Source: Cyanobium sp. E1_MAG_00006 (lineage in GTDB: Bacteria > Cyanobacteriota > Cyanobacteriia > PCC-6307 > Cyanobiaceae). From it: a stretch of 64,000 nt of DNA. The notes beneath the pieces were generated by a model. That model ran no database searches. It saw nothing but the letters and a program-made list of their open reading frames with translations, and was not told the origin of the DNA. Positions 35,940 to 44,979 of this stretch are shown piece by piece (position 1 is the stretch's first letter; each line of letters starts with the position of its first letter). The position numbers and the translations under genes were made by a program. The stretch is from assembly GCA_027488975.1 (NCBI GenBank), contig JAIYAQ010000001.1:1-64000 (forward strand). Reading direction: 5' to 3'.

Positions 35940-36368
35940 TCATTCAACAAACGGCGAATCCAAGTCAGTCGCCAGCACCAGCACATCGGGATCGGCATTA
36001 AATATGGCTATGAGGTCACCATGTAATTTGACTGCCGCTTCGCGGACTCCCGTGTCGATGAACCGAAACTTCCGCCAACTCCAAACGCGGTCTTGACCTG
36101 CTCCATCTGTCACGTACAGATCCAGGTGCCCATCATCACACTCTCTCCCGTAGATGCACACGCCGAAGGTGCATGGGAACCCTGCCAACTCGACCCACCA
36201 ACCCCAATCCTCGCAGCAGCAAAACGGTGCGTCGTACCCGTACTCCCGCAGCCTGCTGACCAGATACTCCGCGAGTGCTTTGCCATACATGCCTTCGTTG
36301 ACAAGTTCGTCAGCCTCGCCAGGAAGAATCGGAAATTTTGCGGAGCTGACGCGGATGAATGCCCCCAT
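35940..36368 (-). CDS. first-cassette protein of unknown function (142 aa)
   Basis: Soluble protein starting 'MGAFIRVSSAKFPILPGEADEL'; it has a Cys/Trp-rich centre ('FCCCEDWGWWVELAGFP', 'FGVCIYGRE'), and 'DLYVTDGAGQDRVWSWRKFRF'. No transmembrane helix, signal peptide or known catalytic motif. It lies directly after the attI core and before attC B, so it is the most recently inserted cassette by position and the one nearest any promoter read-through from intI. Confidence 0.7.
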   Translation of the reverse strand: MGAFIRVSSAKFPILPGEADELVNEGMYGKALAEYLVSRLREYGYDAPFCCCEDWGWWVELAGFPCTFGVCIYGRECDDGHLDLYVTDGAGQDRVWSWRKFRFIDTGVREAAVKLHGDLIAIFNADPDVLVLATDLDSPFVE

Positions 36369-36381
36369 TTGGCCTCCACTA

Positions 36382-36450
36382 GGCTAACGCTAAATAGGCA
36401 GGTCCCCCAACGCTACTGGCCATCTCAACCTTGTCAGGATAAAGAGCTGC
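36382..36450 (-). other. probable attI site (core GTTAGCC at 36388-36382)
   Basis: The minus-strand core 'AGCGTTAGCC' lies 14 bases before the first cassette start and has no attC-type partner arm upstream, as expected for attI. The outer boundary is a guess based on the usual 60-70 base length. Confidence 0.5.
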
Positions 36451-36566
36451 TCACACCTCGTCCACAGCGCATGAAGTCCTGATCCGGCGAGGGCTCCGCA
36501 GCCGTCCCACTCGGCGGGCAGGAATGTTATGCGGATCCGTGAACCATCTGTGCAGTCGGATACAGA

Positions 36567-37538
36567 TCAGAGCAGGTCGGCGGGGCTGGCGACGCCCATG
36601 GGACCGCGATTGAGCACATGGGTATAGATCATCGTCGTCTTCAGATCGCTGTGGCCCAGTAACTCCTGAATCGTGCGGATGTCCTGGCCGCGCTCAAGCA
36701 GGTGGGTAGCGAAGGAATGGCGCAGGCTGTGACAGGTGGCTGGCTTGCTGATACCTGCGGCGAGAACCGCTTGGCGCACCGCCTTCTGGATCAGGCTGGG
36801 ATCCAGGTGGTGACGACCCTGCTCAGCCGTGGCGGCATTGATCCAGCGGCCGTGCTGCGGAAACACCCATTGCCATCCCCATTCCACCGGCGCATTGGGA
36901 TACTTCCTGGCCAGAGCATGGGGCAGCAGCACACGCCCCCAGCCATCAGCGAGGTCCTGCGCGTGAATGCGGCGCACCTGCTGCAAATGGCTGCGCAATG
37001 GATCAGCCAGCCGCTCCGGCAGCAGTGTGCGGCGATCCTTCCCTCCCTTGCCATCGCGCACGATCAGCTCATGCCGGCTGAAATCAAGGTCGTGAACCCG
37101 CAGGCGCAGCGCTTCCATCAGCCGCAGGCCACTGCCGTAGAGCAACCCCGCCACCAGGGCCTCAGTTCCCTCAAGCCGCCGCAGCACGGAGCGCACCTCC
37201 TCCTGGGTCAGCACCACAGGCAAGCGTCGCCGGGTGCGCGCTCGCACAATCCCATCCAGTTCGAGATCGCGCTCCAGCAGCTCGCGATACAGGAACAGCA
37301 GCGCCGCCAGCGCCTGGTTCTGGGTCGACGGACTCACCTGCAGGTCCACCGCCAGGTGCGTGAGGAAAGCATTCACCTCCACGCTGCCCATCTCACGCGG
37401 GTGGCGCAGGCTGTGGAAACGCAGGAAGCGGCGCAGCCACTGCTCATAGGTCTTCACGGTGCGGCGGGCGTAATGGCGCACCTGCAGCTCCTCCCGGTAG
37501 CGCTGGATCAGTCCCGGTGGCTGGTCCTGGGAAGTCAT
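36567..37538 (-). CDS. intI: integron integrase IntI
   Basis: 323-aa tyrosine recombinase from ATG 37538 (GTG 37544 is possible). N-terminal SAM-like domain (residues 10-90) and catalytic domain. Catalytic residues seen: Arg139 in '[10 protein letters not shown]', Lys in 'DGKGGKDR', His270 and Arg273 in '[16 protein letters not shown]', His296 in 'LLGHSD' and Tyr305 in 'IYTHV'. The IntI-only patch is present at about residues 210-227 ('[16 protein letters not shown]'), which separates it from XerC/D. It recombines attC with attI. It starts 38 bases after the ggt stop on the same strand and lies upstream of its cassettes. Confidence 0.93.
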   Translation of the reverse strand: MTSQDQPPGLIQRYREELQVRHYARRTVKTYEQWLRRFLRFHSLRHPREMGSVEVNAFLTHLAVDLQVSPSTQNQALAALLFLYRELLERDLELDGIVRARTRRRLPVVLTQEEVRSVLRRLEGTEALVAGLLYGSGLRLMEALRLRVHDLDFSRHELIVRDGKGGKDRRTLLPERLADPLRSHLQQVRRIHAQDLADGWGRVLLPHALARKYPNAPVEWGWQWVFPQHGRWINAATAEQGRHHLDPSLIQKAVRQAVLAAGISKPATCHSLRHSFATHLLERGQDIRTIQELLGHSDLKTTMIYTHVLNRGPMGVASPADLL

Positions 37539-37576
37539 CCGCACAGACTCTCTGCTCTGTGCTGAACATTCCCCTC

Positions 37577-39484
37577 TCAGGGGCGTTCCGGCACTGCCCC
37601 CGCATCCAACCGGCGCGGGTCTGCCACGCCGAGGCTGCCGCTGGGCTGCTGGCCGCCAGCAGCTGGGTAACGCACCTCCACGGAGTTGGCCGATCCCATG
37701 GCCGGCACCAGTACAACCTTCTGCCCCTTCGCCTCCAGCAACCGCAGCGTGTCGGCGCTGAACCCCTCCTCGATGCTGATCTGGTCGGGCCAGAGCTGGC
37801 TGTGCAAACGCGGTGCCGCCACCGCCGCGGCCAGGTTCAGGCCGTGCACCATCCGGTTGAGCAGCACCTGCAGCACGGTGGTGATGATGCGGCTGCCCCC
37901 GGGGCTGCCGGTGGCCAGCAGCGGTGCGCCATCCGGGCGGAACACCAGGGTGGGGGTCATCGAACTGAGCGGCCGCCGCCCCGGTGCGATCGCGTTCTGG
38001 GCACCCTGCCGCAGGCCATAGGCATTGGCGGCACCCACCGCGGCGGTGAAGTCGTCCATCTCGTTGTTGAGCAGGAAGCCAGCCCCCGGCACACTGATGC
38101 CGTTGCCATAGGCGGTGTTCAAGGTGGTGGTTGTGGCCACCAGCCCGCCGTCGCGATCCACCACCGAGATGTGGGTGGTGTTGGTGCCACCTTCCGCCGG
38201 GCTGCGCTCGGCTTCCAGCTCAGCCGCAGGCCGGTGTCGATCGCTGCGCAACTGGCGCCGTTGGCTCTCCGCATAACGGGCGCTGAGGAGCTGATCCAGC
38301 GGCATCGCCACCTGATCAGGGTCGCCCAGCAGCCGGTTGCGATCGCGGTAGGCCAGGTTCATCGCCTCCACCATCGGCTGGATCGTCGCGGCGCTGTTGA
38401 GCCCTCTGGCCGCCAGATCCAAGGGAGCCAGCACGTTCAGCAGCTGCAGCAGCGTGGCACCGCCGCCGCTGGGGGGCGGCATCGTCAGCACCGGATGGCC
38501 GCGGAACACCGTCTGCAGCGGCCGCATCCACTGGGCCCGGTAGCGCGCCAGATCGGCCTCGCGGATCAGACCTCCGCGCCGCCGCATCAGCTCCGCCAGG
38601 GCCGTGGCCAGGCGGCCGCGGTAGAAGCACGCCTCCCCTTCCGTGGCGATACAGCGCAGGCTGGCGGCCAGCTCCGGCTGGCGCAGCAGCTCGCCAGGCC
38701 GGTAAGGGCGCATGCTCGGTGGCGACGCGCCATGGCGAGCCAATACCGGAGCCGCTCTGTAGAACAACCGCCGCGAGGTCGGATCCGCTCCCAGCCAGGG
38801 CTGGGCCTCCCGCAGCGACCTGGCCAGTTCGGCTCCAACGGGAAAGCCCTGATCCGCCAGCCGGATGGCCGGTTGCATCACGGCGGCCAGGGGCAGGCAG
38901 CCATAGCGCCGCTGCACCTGCACCAGCCCAGCCACACTGCCTGGCACGGCGGTGCTCAGCAGGCTGCGGGTGGCCCGTTCCCGGTTCACGCTGCCATCGG
39001 CATTCAGAAACAGATCCGCCCGCGCCGCCTGCGGGGCCGTTTCGCGGAAGTTCAGGGCCACCGCCTCGCCGCGCCCGATCGGCAGGGCCTGAGGCAGCGG
39101 CGGCACACGATTGGCGGCCGCGCAGGTGCGGATCGGCCCGCGGCGTGGCAGCCACAGCAACAGGAAGCCGCCACCGCCGAGGTTGCCGGCCTGGGGCAGG
39201 GTCACCGCCAGAGCGAACGAGGTGGCCACAGCCGCATCCACCGCGTTGCCGCCGGCCCGCAGGATCCGAGCGCCCACCGCCGCGGCCTGGACCTCCTGGG
39301 CTGCCACCATCCCCCCGCCGGACTCCACCGGCTGCGCGCGCTGACTGCGCTCCTGCAGCAGGTTGGCCCCGGGTGCAGGTGACTGAACCTGAGCCTGCAG
39401 GGGAAGCGCGGTGGAGCCAAAGACGGCAAGAACCATGGCGCCGGTGCGGGAAACCCGTCGGAACACCACGCTCTTGCGCGTCAC
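37577..39484 (-). CDS. ggt: gamma-glutamyltransferase
   Basis: 635 aa. Signal peptide ('[18 protein letters not shown]'), so periplasmic. Ntn-hydrolase with the autocleavage and catalytic Thr436 in '[12 protein letters not shown]'; substrate loop '[11 protein letters not shown]' and '[18 protein letters not shown]' follow. It hydrolyses or transfers the gamma-glutamyl group of glutathione. Its start overlaps the 5-oxoprolinase stop by four bases. Confidence 0.93.
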   Translation of the reverse strand: MTRKSVVFRRVSRTGAMVLAVFGSTALPLQAQVQSPAPGANLLQERSQRAQPVESGGGMVAAQEVQAAAVGARILRAGGNAVDAAVATSFALAVTLPQAGNLGGGGFLLLWLPRRGPIRTCAAANRVPPLPQALPIGRGEAVALNFRETAPQAARADLFLNADGSVNRERATRSLLSTAVPGSVAGLVQVQRRYGCLPLAAVMQPAIRLADQGFPVGAELARSLREAQPWLGADPTSRRLFYRAAPVLARHGASPPSMRPYRPGELLRQPELAASLRCIATEGEACFYRGRLATALAELMRRRGGLIREADLARYRAQWMRPLQTVFRGHPVLTMPPPSGGGATLLQLLNVLAPLDLAARGLNSAATIQPMVEAMNLAYRDRNRLLGDPDQVAMPLDQLLSARYAESQRRQLRSDRHRPAAELEAERSPAEGGTNTTHISVVDRDGGLVATTTTLNTAYGNGISVPGAGFLLNNEMDDFTAAVGAANAYGLRQGAQNAIAPGRRPLSSMTPTLVFRPDGAPLLATGSPGGSRIITTVLQVLLNRMVHGLNLAAAVAAPRLHSQLWPDQISIEEGFSADTLRLLEAKGQKVVLVPAMGSANSVEVRYPAAGGQQPSGSLGVADPRRLDAGAVPERP

Positions 39485-42400
39485 AGCGCACCCCCCCAGG
39501 CCGACCCGCCCATCGCCTCACTCGCGCCGTAGCCGCCGCCGCCCGGCGTGGCGATCCGCACACCATCGCCTGCCGCCAGCTCCACGGCGATCGAGCCGGG
39601 CAGGGGCAGCTCCTGGCCATCGGAATGGAGCAGCGTGTTGATGCCACAGGCGCCGGCTTCGCCACCCGCCAGGCCGAAGGGCGCCACCCGCCGGCTGCCC
39701 GTGAGCAGCGACAGGGTGATCGGCTCCAGCGCCCGCAGCTCGCGGATCACGCCATCGCCACCGGGCCAGCGACCCGCGCCACCACTGCCGCGGCGGATGC
39801 GGAAGCGCACAAGGCGCACGGGCAGGCGCTCCTCCAGCAGCTCGGGATCGGTGAGGCGCGAATTGGTCATGTGGCTCTGCACCGCATCAGCACCGGCAAA
39901 GCCGCGGCCATCGGCATGCCGCCCCGCTCCGGTGCCGCCGCAGATCGTTTCGTAGTACTGGCAGCGGCCATTGCCGAAGCTGAGGTTGTTCATCGTGCCC
40001 TGGGCGGCCGCCATCACGCCGAGCGCGGCGAACAGGGCATTGGCCGCAGCCTGGGATGTCTCCACATTGCCGGCCACCACAGCCGCCGGTGGCTCGGGGT
40101 TGAGCAGACAACCGCGCGGCACCACCAGCTCCAGCGGTTCGAAGCAGCCGGCATTGAGCGGAATCGACTCCGGCACCAGGCAACGGAACACGTAGAGCAC
40201 CACCGCCTTGGTGATCGCCAGCGGCGCGTTGAGATTGCCAACCTGCTGGGGCGATGTGCCGCTGAAGTCGATACGGGCCCGGCGTGCGGCGCGATCCACC
40301 ACCACGGCCACAACGATCCGCTCACCGCCATCGAGTTCCAACTCGGCCCGCCCGTTGTGCAGGCGATCGATCACCCGCCGCACCGCTTCTGCGGCCTGGC
40401 ACTGCACCTGATCCATGGCGCCCTGCACGCAAGGCAACCCCTCGGCCGCAATCAGCGCCTGCAGCCGCTCCAGGCCCAGCTGATTCGCCGCCAGCTGGGC
40501 CTGCAGATCAGCGAGCAATTGGTCGGGGTTGCGCACGGGATGGCGACCGGCCGCGAGCCGATGCCGCCAGAACGTCTCATCAAAGACGCCCTGCTCCAGC
40601 AGGGGCACATTGTCGAGCAGCAGGCCCTCCTCGTCGATACAGGTGCTGTGGGGCGGCATCGATCCCGGCGTGATGCCACCCACATCGGCGTGGTGGCCGC
40701 GACTGGCCACAAAACCCACCAGCTGCGCTGAGCCAGGCCCGGCGAACACCGGCGTGATCACCGTGAGATCCGGCAGGTGGGTGCCGCCGTTGTAGGGGTT
40801 GTTGGACACCACCGCATCGCCAGGCGCCAGCGGCGAACGCTCTCCCCGGGCCACCGCCGCCAGCAGCGCCACCACGCTCTCCCCCATCGAACCGAGATGC
40901 ACGGGGATGTGGGGTGCATTCACCACCAGGCCGCCAGCGGCATCGAACAGAGCGCAGGAGAAATCAAGCCGCTCCTTGATGTTCACCGAACTGCTGGTCT
41001 GCTGCAGGCGGGTGCCCATCTGCTCGGCGATGGCGGTGAAGCGATGGCTGAACAGCTCCAGACTGAGCGGATCCAGACTGAGCGGATCGAGGCAGGGCGG
41101 ATCGAGGCTCGCCTCATCCAGCGCTTCCGGCTGCTTCAGGGCCGTGCCAACAGCTCCGGCAGCGGCTCTCTGCACTGCAGCCTCCCGCTCCAGCAGCAGG
41201 CTGCCGCCGGCGAGCAGGCGTGCGCGCCAGCCCGGCAGCAGCAGATTCGTGCCGGTGGGTTCCACGATCAGGGCGGGGCCCGCCAGCGCAACACCCGGCT
41301 GCAGCTGGCTGCGCTGCCAGAGGGGGATCTCCTGCCAGGCCCCATGCAGATAGACGGGGATCCAGCCAGCCTGCGCTGAAGCCGACGCCAGCTGCCCGTT
41401 GCCCGGCGTGACGGCCGCCGTCGGATCCCCCTCCTCCAGCGGCAGACCGGGCCGGATCCGCTCGATGCTGAGCCGCTCCAGCACCGGCGCGGCAGCCCCT
41501 GATCCGCTGAACGGCGCATAGCCGAAGCGGCGGCGATGGGCCGCGGCGAACAGCTCAATCAGGCGGTCACAGCTGACCGCAGCCGAGGCATCCGATGCGG
41601 CGATCAGCGGATCGGCCCAGGGGATCGGCAGGCAAGTGTCGGCACCGGCGGTTCGCAGCTGCAGCGTGCAACGGCGCCACGCGCCAACACCCGAGGCCGG
41701 CTGGTCGGCGTTGGCGGCCAACTCGGGCGTCAGCTCTGACGTCAACTCAGCCGCCAGGGTCTGGAGCAGCTGCGGCGTGAGCGGTTGGCGAACACTGCGT
41801 TCGATCAGCTCCACCTCATCCGCCAGGCCGATGCCGTAGGCGGAGAGCACACCGGCCAGCGGATGCAGCAGCACCCGCTCCATCCCCAGGGCCTCGGCCA
41901 CGGCGCAGGCGTGCTGACCACCGGCACCACCGAAGCTGCAGAGCACGGCATCACGCAGATCGCGCCCCTGCTGGATCGAGATGCGCCGGATCGCCTCGGC
42001 CATCCGCTCCACCGCGATCGCCAGGGCCCCCTCAGCCACCTGTTCCGGCGCTGGCATCGCACCGCCAGCGTTTGCCGCGGCAGCCCCCAGCGCACTGGCC
42101 AGCTGCTCGAAGCCCAGCCGTGCCGGCAGTGGATCGAGGCGCTGATCACCGCCGGAGCCGAAGACCGCTGGCATCTGATCAGGCTGCAGGCGCCCAAGCA
42201 GCAGGTTGGCGTCGGTGATGGTGATCGGGCCACCGCAGCCGTAGCTGGCGGGCCCGGGATCCGCACCGGCCGATTCCGGCCCCACCTGCAGCCTCAGGCC
42301 ATCAAAGCGAATCCGGGAGCCACCGCCGGCGGCCACCGTGTGAATCTCCAGCATCGGCGCCTGCACGGGCAGGCCACCCAGGTCGCTCTGCTCGCGCCGC

Positions 42401-43326
42401 TGCCAGGCAGGCGCGCCGTCCGAACGAACCTCACTCCAGCTCACATCGGTGGAGGTGCCGCCCATATCGAATCCCACCAGGGCCGCGAAGCCGGCCGCCG
42501 CGCCGATGCGGCTGGCCCCCACCAGGCCACCTGCAGGGCCGGACAGGATCGTGTCCTTGGCGCGCAGCTGCTCGGGTGCGATCAGCCCACCGCTCGACTG
42601 CATCACCCGCAGCGGCACCTCAGGCCCCAGTGCCGCCTGAACCTGGGCCAGGTAGCGCTGCAGCACCGGGCCCACACAAGCCTCCAGCACGGTGGTGTGG
42701 GCCCGCGGCACCAACCGCGGCAGTGGGCTCACCCGGTGCGAGAGGGCGATGGCCTCGAAGCCGAACGTCTCCAACCAGGAGCCGAGTGCCAGCTCATGGC
42801 GCGGGAAGCGGTAGGCATGCAACAGGGCCACGGCGACGCTGCTGAGCCCATCAGCACGTGCCTGACGCAGCTGCTCGGCCAGAGCCTCATCGCATTGCAA
42901 TGGCTCCAGCTCCGGTCCATCCGCAGCCAGGCGGCCACCCACCTCCAGCACGCGCCGGGCCAGGGGTTCCGGCCGCTGGATCTCCAGGGCAAACAGATCG
43001 GGCCGGTGCTGATCGCCGATGGTCAGCAGATCGGCAAAGCCGCGGTTGAGCAGCAGCAGCGTTGGCCGCCCCTGACGCTCCAGCACCGCATTGGTGGCCA
43101 CGGTGGTGCCCAGCCGCACCTCGGCGATCAGGCCGGCGGGAATCGGTTCGGTGGCGGCGGGATCCAGCCCCAGCAACGCACGGATCGCCCGCACTGCTGG
43201 ATCACCCGCAACGCCCGGCTGCACCGATAACAGCTTGCGCACCTGCAGCCGGCCCTCGGGGCTGCGCGCCACGAGATCGGTGAAGGTGCCGCCGCGATCG
43301 ATCCAGAAGCGCCAGCCGGCAGGCAT
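39481..43326 (-). CDS. 5-oxoprolinase, fused hydantoinase A and B subunits
   Basis: 1281 aa. N-terminal HyuA-type ATP domain ('FWIDRGGTFTDLVARSPEG', 'LGTTVATNAVLERQG', 'DMGGTSTDVS', 'GGAGGQHACAVAEALGM') and C-terminal HyuB-type domain from about residue 760 ('FSHRFTAIAEQMGTRLQQTS', 'DAVVSNNPYNGGTHLPDLT', 'FGNGRCQYYETICGGTGAG'). It opens 5-oxoproline to glutamate with ATP. The fused eukaryote-like form is full length. It overlaps yajQ by one base and ggt by four, so the cycle from gamma-glutamyl compounds to glutamate is encoded together. Confidence 0.9.
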   Translation of the reverse strand: MPAGWRFWIDRGGTFTDLVARSPEGRLQVRKLLSVQPGVAGDPAVRAIRALLGLDPAATEPIPAGLIAEVRLGTTVATNAVLERQGRPTLLLLNRGFADLLTIGDQHRPDLFALEIQRPEPLARRVLEVGGRLAADGPELEPLQCDEALAEQLRQARADGLSSVAVALLHAYRFPRHELALGSWLETFGFEAIALSHRVSPLPRLVPRAHTTVLEACVGPVLQRYLAQVQAALGPEVPLRVMQSSGGLIAPEQLRAKDTILSGPAGGLVGASRIGAAAGFAALVGFDMGGTSTDVSWSEVRSDGAPAWQRREQSDLGGLPVQAPMLEIHTVAAGGGSRIRFDGLRLQVGPESAGADPGPASYGCGGPITITDANLLLGRLQPDQMPAVFGSGGDQRLDPLPARLGFEQLASALGAAAANAGGAMPAPEQVAEGALAIAVERMAEAIRRISIQQGRDLRDAVLCSFGGAGGQHACAVAEALGMERVLLHPLAGVLSAYGIGLADEVELIERSVRQPLTPQLLQTLAAELTSELTPELAANADQPASGVGAWRRCTLQLRTAGADTCLPIPWADPLIAASDASAAVSCDRLIELFAAAHRRRFGYAPFSGSGAAAPVLERLSIERIRPGLPLEEGDPTAAVTPGNGQLASASAQAGWIPVYLHGAWQEIPLWQRSQLQPGVALAGPALIVEPTGTNLLLPGWRARLLAGGSLLLEREAAVQRAAAGAVGTALKQPEALDEASLDPPCLDPLSLDPLSLELFSHRFTAIAEQMGTRLQQTSSSVNIKERLDFSCALFDAAGGLVVNAPHIPVHLGSMGESVVALLAAVARGERSPLAPGDAVVSNNPYNGGTHLPDLTVITPVFAGPGSAQLVGFVASRGHHADVGGITPGSMPPHSTCIDEEGLLLDNVPLLEQGVFDETFWRHRLAAGRHPVRNPDQLLADLQAQLAANQLGLERLQALIAAEGLPCVQGAMDQVQCQAAEAVRRVIDRLHNGRAELELDGGERIVVAVVVDRAARRARIDFSGTSPQQVGNLNAPLAITKAVVLYVFRCLVPESIPLNAGCFEPLELVVPRGCLLNPEPPAAVVAGNVETSQAAANALFAALGVMAAAQGTMNNLSFGNGRCQYYETICGGTGAGRHADGRGFAGADAVQSHMTNSRLTDPELLEERLPVRLVRFRIRRGSGGAGRWPGGDGVIRELRALEPITLSLLTGSRRVAPFGLAGGEAGACGINTLLHSDGQELPLPGSIAVELAAGDGVRIATPGGGGYGASEAMGGSAWGGAL

Positions 43327-43817
43327 CAGCGGTAGTTCTGGAACTGCAGCGGCACCTCCACGTCCTGAGCCTTGAGCAGATTGATGGCGGCCTGCAGGTC
43401 GTCCTTGCTCTTGCCGGTCACCCGCAGGGTGTCGCCCTGGATGGCGACGGTGACCTTCTTCAGCTCATCGCGCACCGTCTTGCTCAGCGTCTTGGCCAGC
43501 TCCTGGCTGAGGCCCTTGCGCAGCTTCACCAGCTGCTTGACGCGGTTGCCACCAACGGGCTCGGGGTTCTGGAAATCGAAGATCTTCAGCGACAGATTGC
43601 GCTTGGTGGCCTTCTGCAGCAGCACGTCCTCCACCGCCTGACGGGTCATATCGCTGGCCGTGGTGATCGTGAAGCTGGTCTCCTCCAGATCGATCTCGGT
43701 GCCCGAATCCTTGAGGTCGTAGCGGGTCGCCACGTCGCGGCGCACCTGATCAAGGGTGTTCACCAGTTCCTGGCGATCGAAATCAGAAACGACGTCGAAG
43801 GAATAGGTGTCGGCCAT
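43326..43817 (-). CDS. yajQ: YajQ-family nucleotide-binding protein
   Basis: 163 aa, full length for UPF0234: 'SFDVVSDFDRQELVNTLDQV', 'RYDLKDSGTEIDLEE', 'GDTLRVTGKSKDDLQAAI'. Two ferredoxin-like halves. Family members bind cyclic-di-GMP in some proteobacteria. Its stop overlaps the 5-oxoprolinase ATG (TGATG), so it heads that operon. Confidence 0.92.
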   Translation of the reverse strand: MADTYSFDVVSDFDRQELVNTLDQVRRDVATRYDLKDSGTEIDLEETSFTITTASDMTRQAVEDVLLQKATKRNLSLKIFDFQNPEPVGGNRVKQLVKLRKGLSQELAKTLSKTVRDELKKVTVAIQGDTLRVTGKSKDDLQAAINLLKAQDVEVPLQFQNYR

Positions 43818-43895
43818 CGAGGCGCGCAACGCAAACTGCCGACCCCAGGGTAGGCAAGGGAGCTGCGGCAGTCCGCTGGGAGCGTGTCGAGAAAC

Positions 43896-43913
43896 GACTC
43901 GCCATGGCGAGTC
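43896..43913. repeat. 18-base perfect palindrome GACTCGCCATGGCGAGTC
   Basis: Lies between yajQ and the MAPEG gene. The same sequence with one mismatch at the last position but one occurs at 61733-61750, also in a gene gap. Confidence 0.7.
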
Positions 43914-43985
43914 ATGTCCGGAGGCTCCAGCTGTGGCAAGGCCCCAACTCCTAGAACGGGAGCACCTCAGCCGCCCACCACAGCC

Positions 43986-44408
43986 ATGGCTCTCGAGCCC
44001 GCCTTCGCCTGGTCGTTGCTGCTGGCTGCCGGAGTGGTGCTGGCCAGCCTGGTGCCACTGGGTGCAGCCCGCTCGCAGGCGAACTTCACCATCGACGACC
44101 TGGCCGCGCCACGCGCCATGGCCGATCGGCTGCCGGACTGGGGCAAGCGGGCCAACTGGGCCCATCAGAACAGCTTCGAGGCCTTCACCCTGTTTGCCCC
44201 GGCCGCTCTGCTCTGCCTGCTGACTCAAGTCGATGCTCCCGCCGCGATCGCCGCGGCCTGGATTCACCCGGCTCTGCGCCTGGCTTACATCGGCGCCTAC
44301 GTGGCCAACCTGCCGCCGCTGCGCTCGCTCTGTTGGGCCGGCGCCATCACCTGCACCGGCATCCTCTACCTCGAGGGTCTGCGGGCGGTGCTGGCGGCTG
44401 CGGGCTGA
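43986..44408 (+). CDS. MAPEG-family membrane protein
   Basis: 140 aa with four hydrophobic segments. The MAPEG signature is visible: 'RANWAHQNSFEAFTLFAPAALL' (partial, with Asn-x-x-Glu), and 'HPALRLAYIGAYV'. Members include glutathione transferases of membranes; in bacteria the role is mostly unknown. ATG 43986 is preferred over the longer upstream start. Confidence 0.82.
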   Translation: MALEPAFAWSLLLAAGVVLASLVPLGAARSQANFTIDDLAAPRAMADRLPDWGKRANWAHQNSFEAFTLFAPAALLCLLTQVDAPAAIAAAWIHPALRLAYIGAYVANLPPLRSLCWAGAITCTGILYLEGLRAVLAAAG

Positions 44409-44429
44409 ACCGTTACCGCAGCTGCCGGT

Positions 44430-44942
44430 TCAGTCGAAGAACATCACCGACACCACCTTGCCCATGTCCTCGGCGGTGCGGCAGCTTGCCAGGAGTGTTT
44501 CGCTGTCGTGGAAGGCGTAGCAGATCAGCTGATCGCAGCGGTTGATGATCTCCTGGTTGCAGAGGCTGCTGGCCATCGGCAGAGGCAGCTCATCGTTTTC
44601 GGGCTTCTCCACCAGATGGAGCACGCGCTCAAGCTGCTCGCGCGATTCGCTGGGCTGGCGATCAAGGCTCTGGGGCAGCAGCACCGTGAGCCGTGAGGGC
44701 TCCACCTCGAGCACGCTGCGAATCACGGCCGCGTTCACCCCCTGAGCCCCGGAGGTGATCAGGTTGTGCCCCTCCTGGGCCAGGGAACGAGCCACCAGCT
44801 CCACCAGATGCACAGAAACCACCGGCACATGGCGGCTGCCGAGGATGGCAATGCGGCGTTTGCTGCGGTCCTGCAGCAACGCCAGCTCCTGGGCCAGGGT
44901 GTCAATCCGGTCGAGGGCCGGGAGATCGAGGGACCGGGTCAA
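44430..44942 (-). CDS. DprA/LOG-like Rossmann protein (DNA recombination-mediator-like)
   Basis: 170 aa. The core 'RIAILGSRHVPVVSVHLVELV' and 'GHNLITSGAQGVNAAVIRSVL' form the GS-x and SGxAxGxx nucleotide-binding pattern of the DprA family, but the DprA N- and C-terminal domains are missing. Annotated in other picocyanobacteria as a recombination mediator-like protein; its role is untested to my knowledge. Confidence 0.65.
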   Translation of the reverse strand: MTRSLDLPALDRIDTLAQELALLQDRSKRRIAILGSRHVPVVSVHLVELVARSLAQEGHNLITSGAQGVNAAVIRSVLEVEPSRLTVLLPQSLDRQPSESREQLERVLHLVEKPENDELPLPMASSLCNQEIINRCDQLICYAFHDSETLLASCRTAEDMGKVVSVMFFD

Positions 44943-44979
44943 CGCTCGCCCGTAGCGGACGACTTGAAACTAGCAGTGT

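Larger units (their letters stand above)
32309..36566 (-). mobile_element. integron cassette array with attI region (partner of intI at 36567-37538)
   Basis: From the intI stop towards lower coordinates: attI core at 36382-36388, then attC B, A, C, D, E and a decayed site F. Between them lie about six cassettes, all with their main frames on the minus strand. The base composition is visibly more AT-rich than the flanks. Sites A, D and E share their arm sequences (GCCCCT/GAGTGG type), whereas B and C are of different types, as expected when cassettes of mixed origin join a resident array. intI has the same direction as the cassettes and the array lies at its 3' end. Confidence 0.85.

Noticed and set aside
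36567-37538. XerC/XerD or phage integrase
   Set aside because: The KYPNA...EW.WQ..FP patch is specific to integron integrases, and attC sites are adjacent.
32309-37538. Class 1 clinical integron
   Set aside because: No qacE-delta/sul1, no resistance genes, reverse layout and a divergent integrase.
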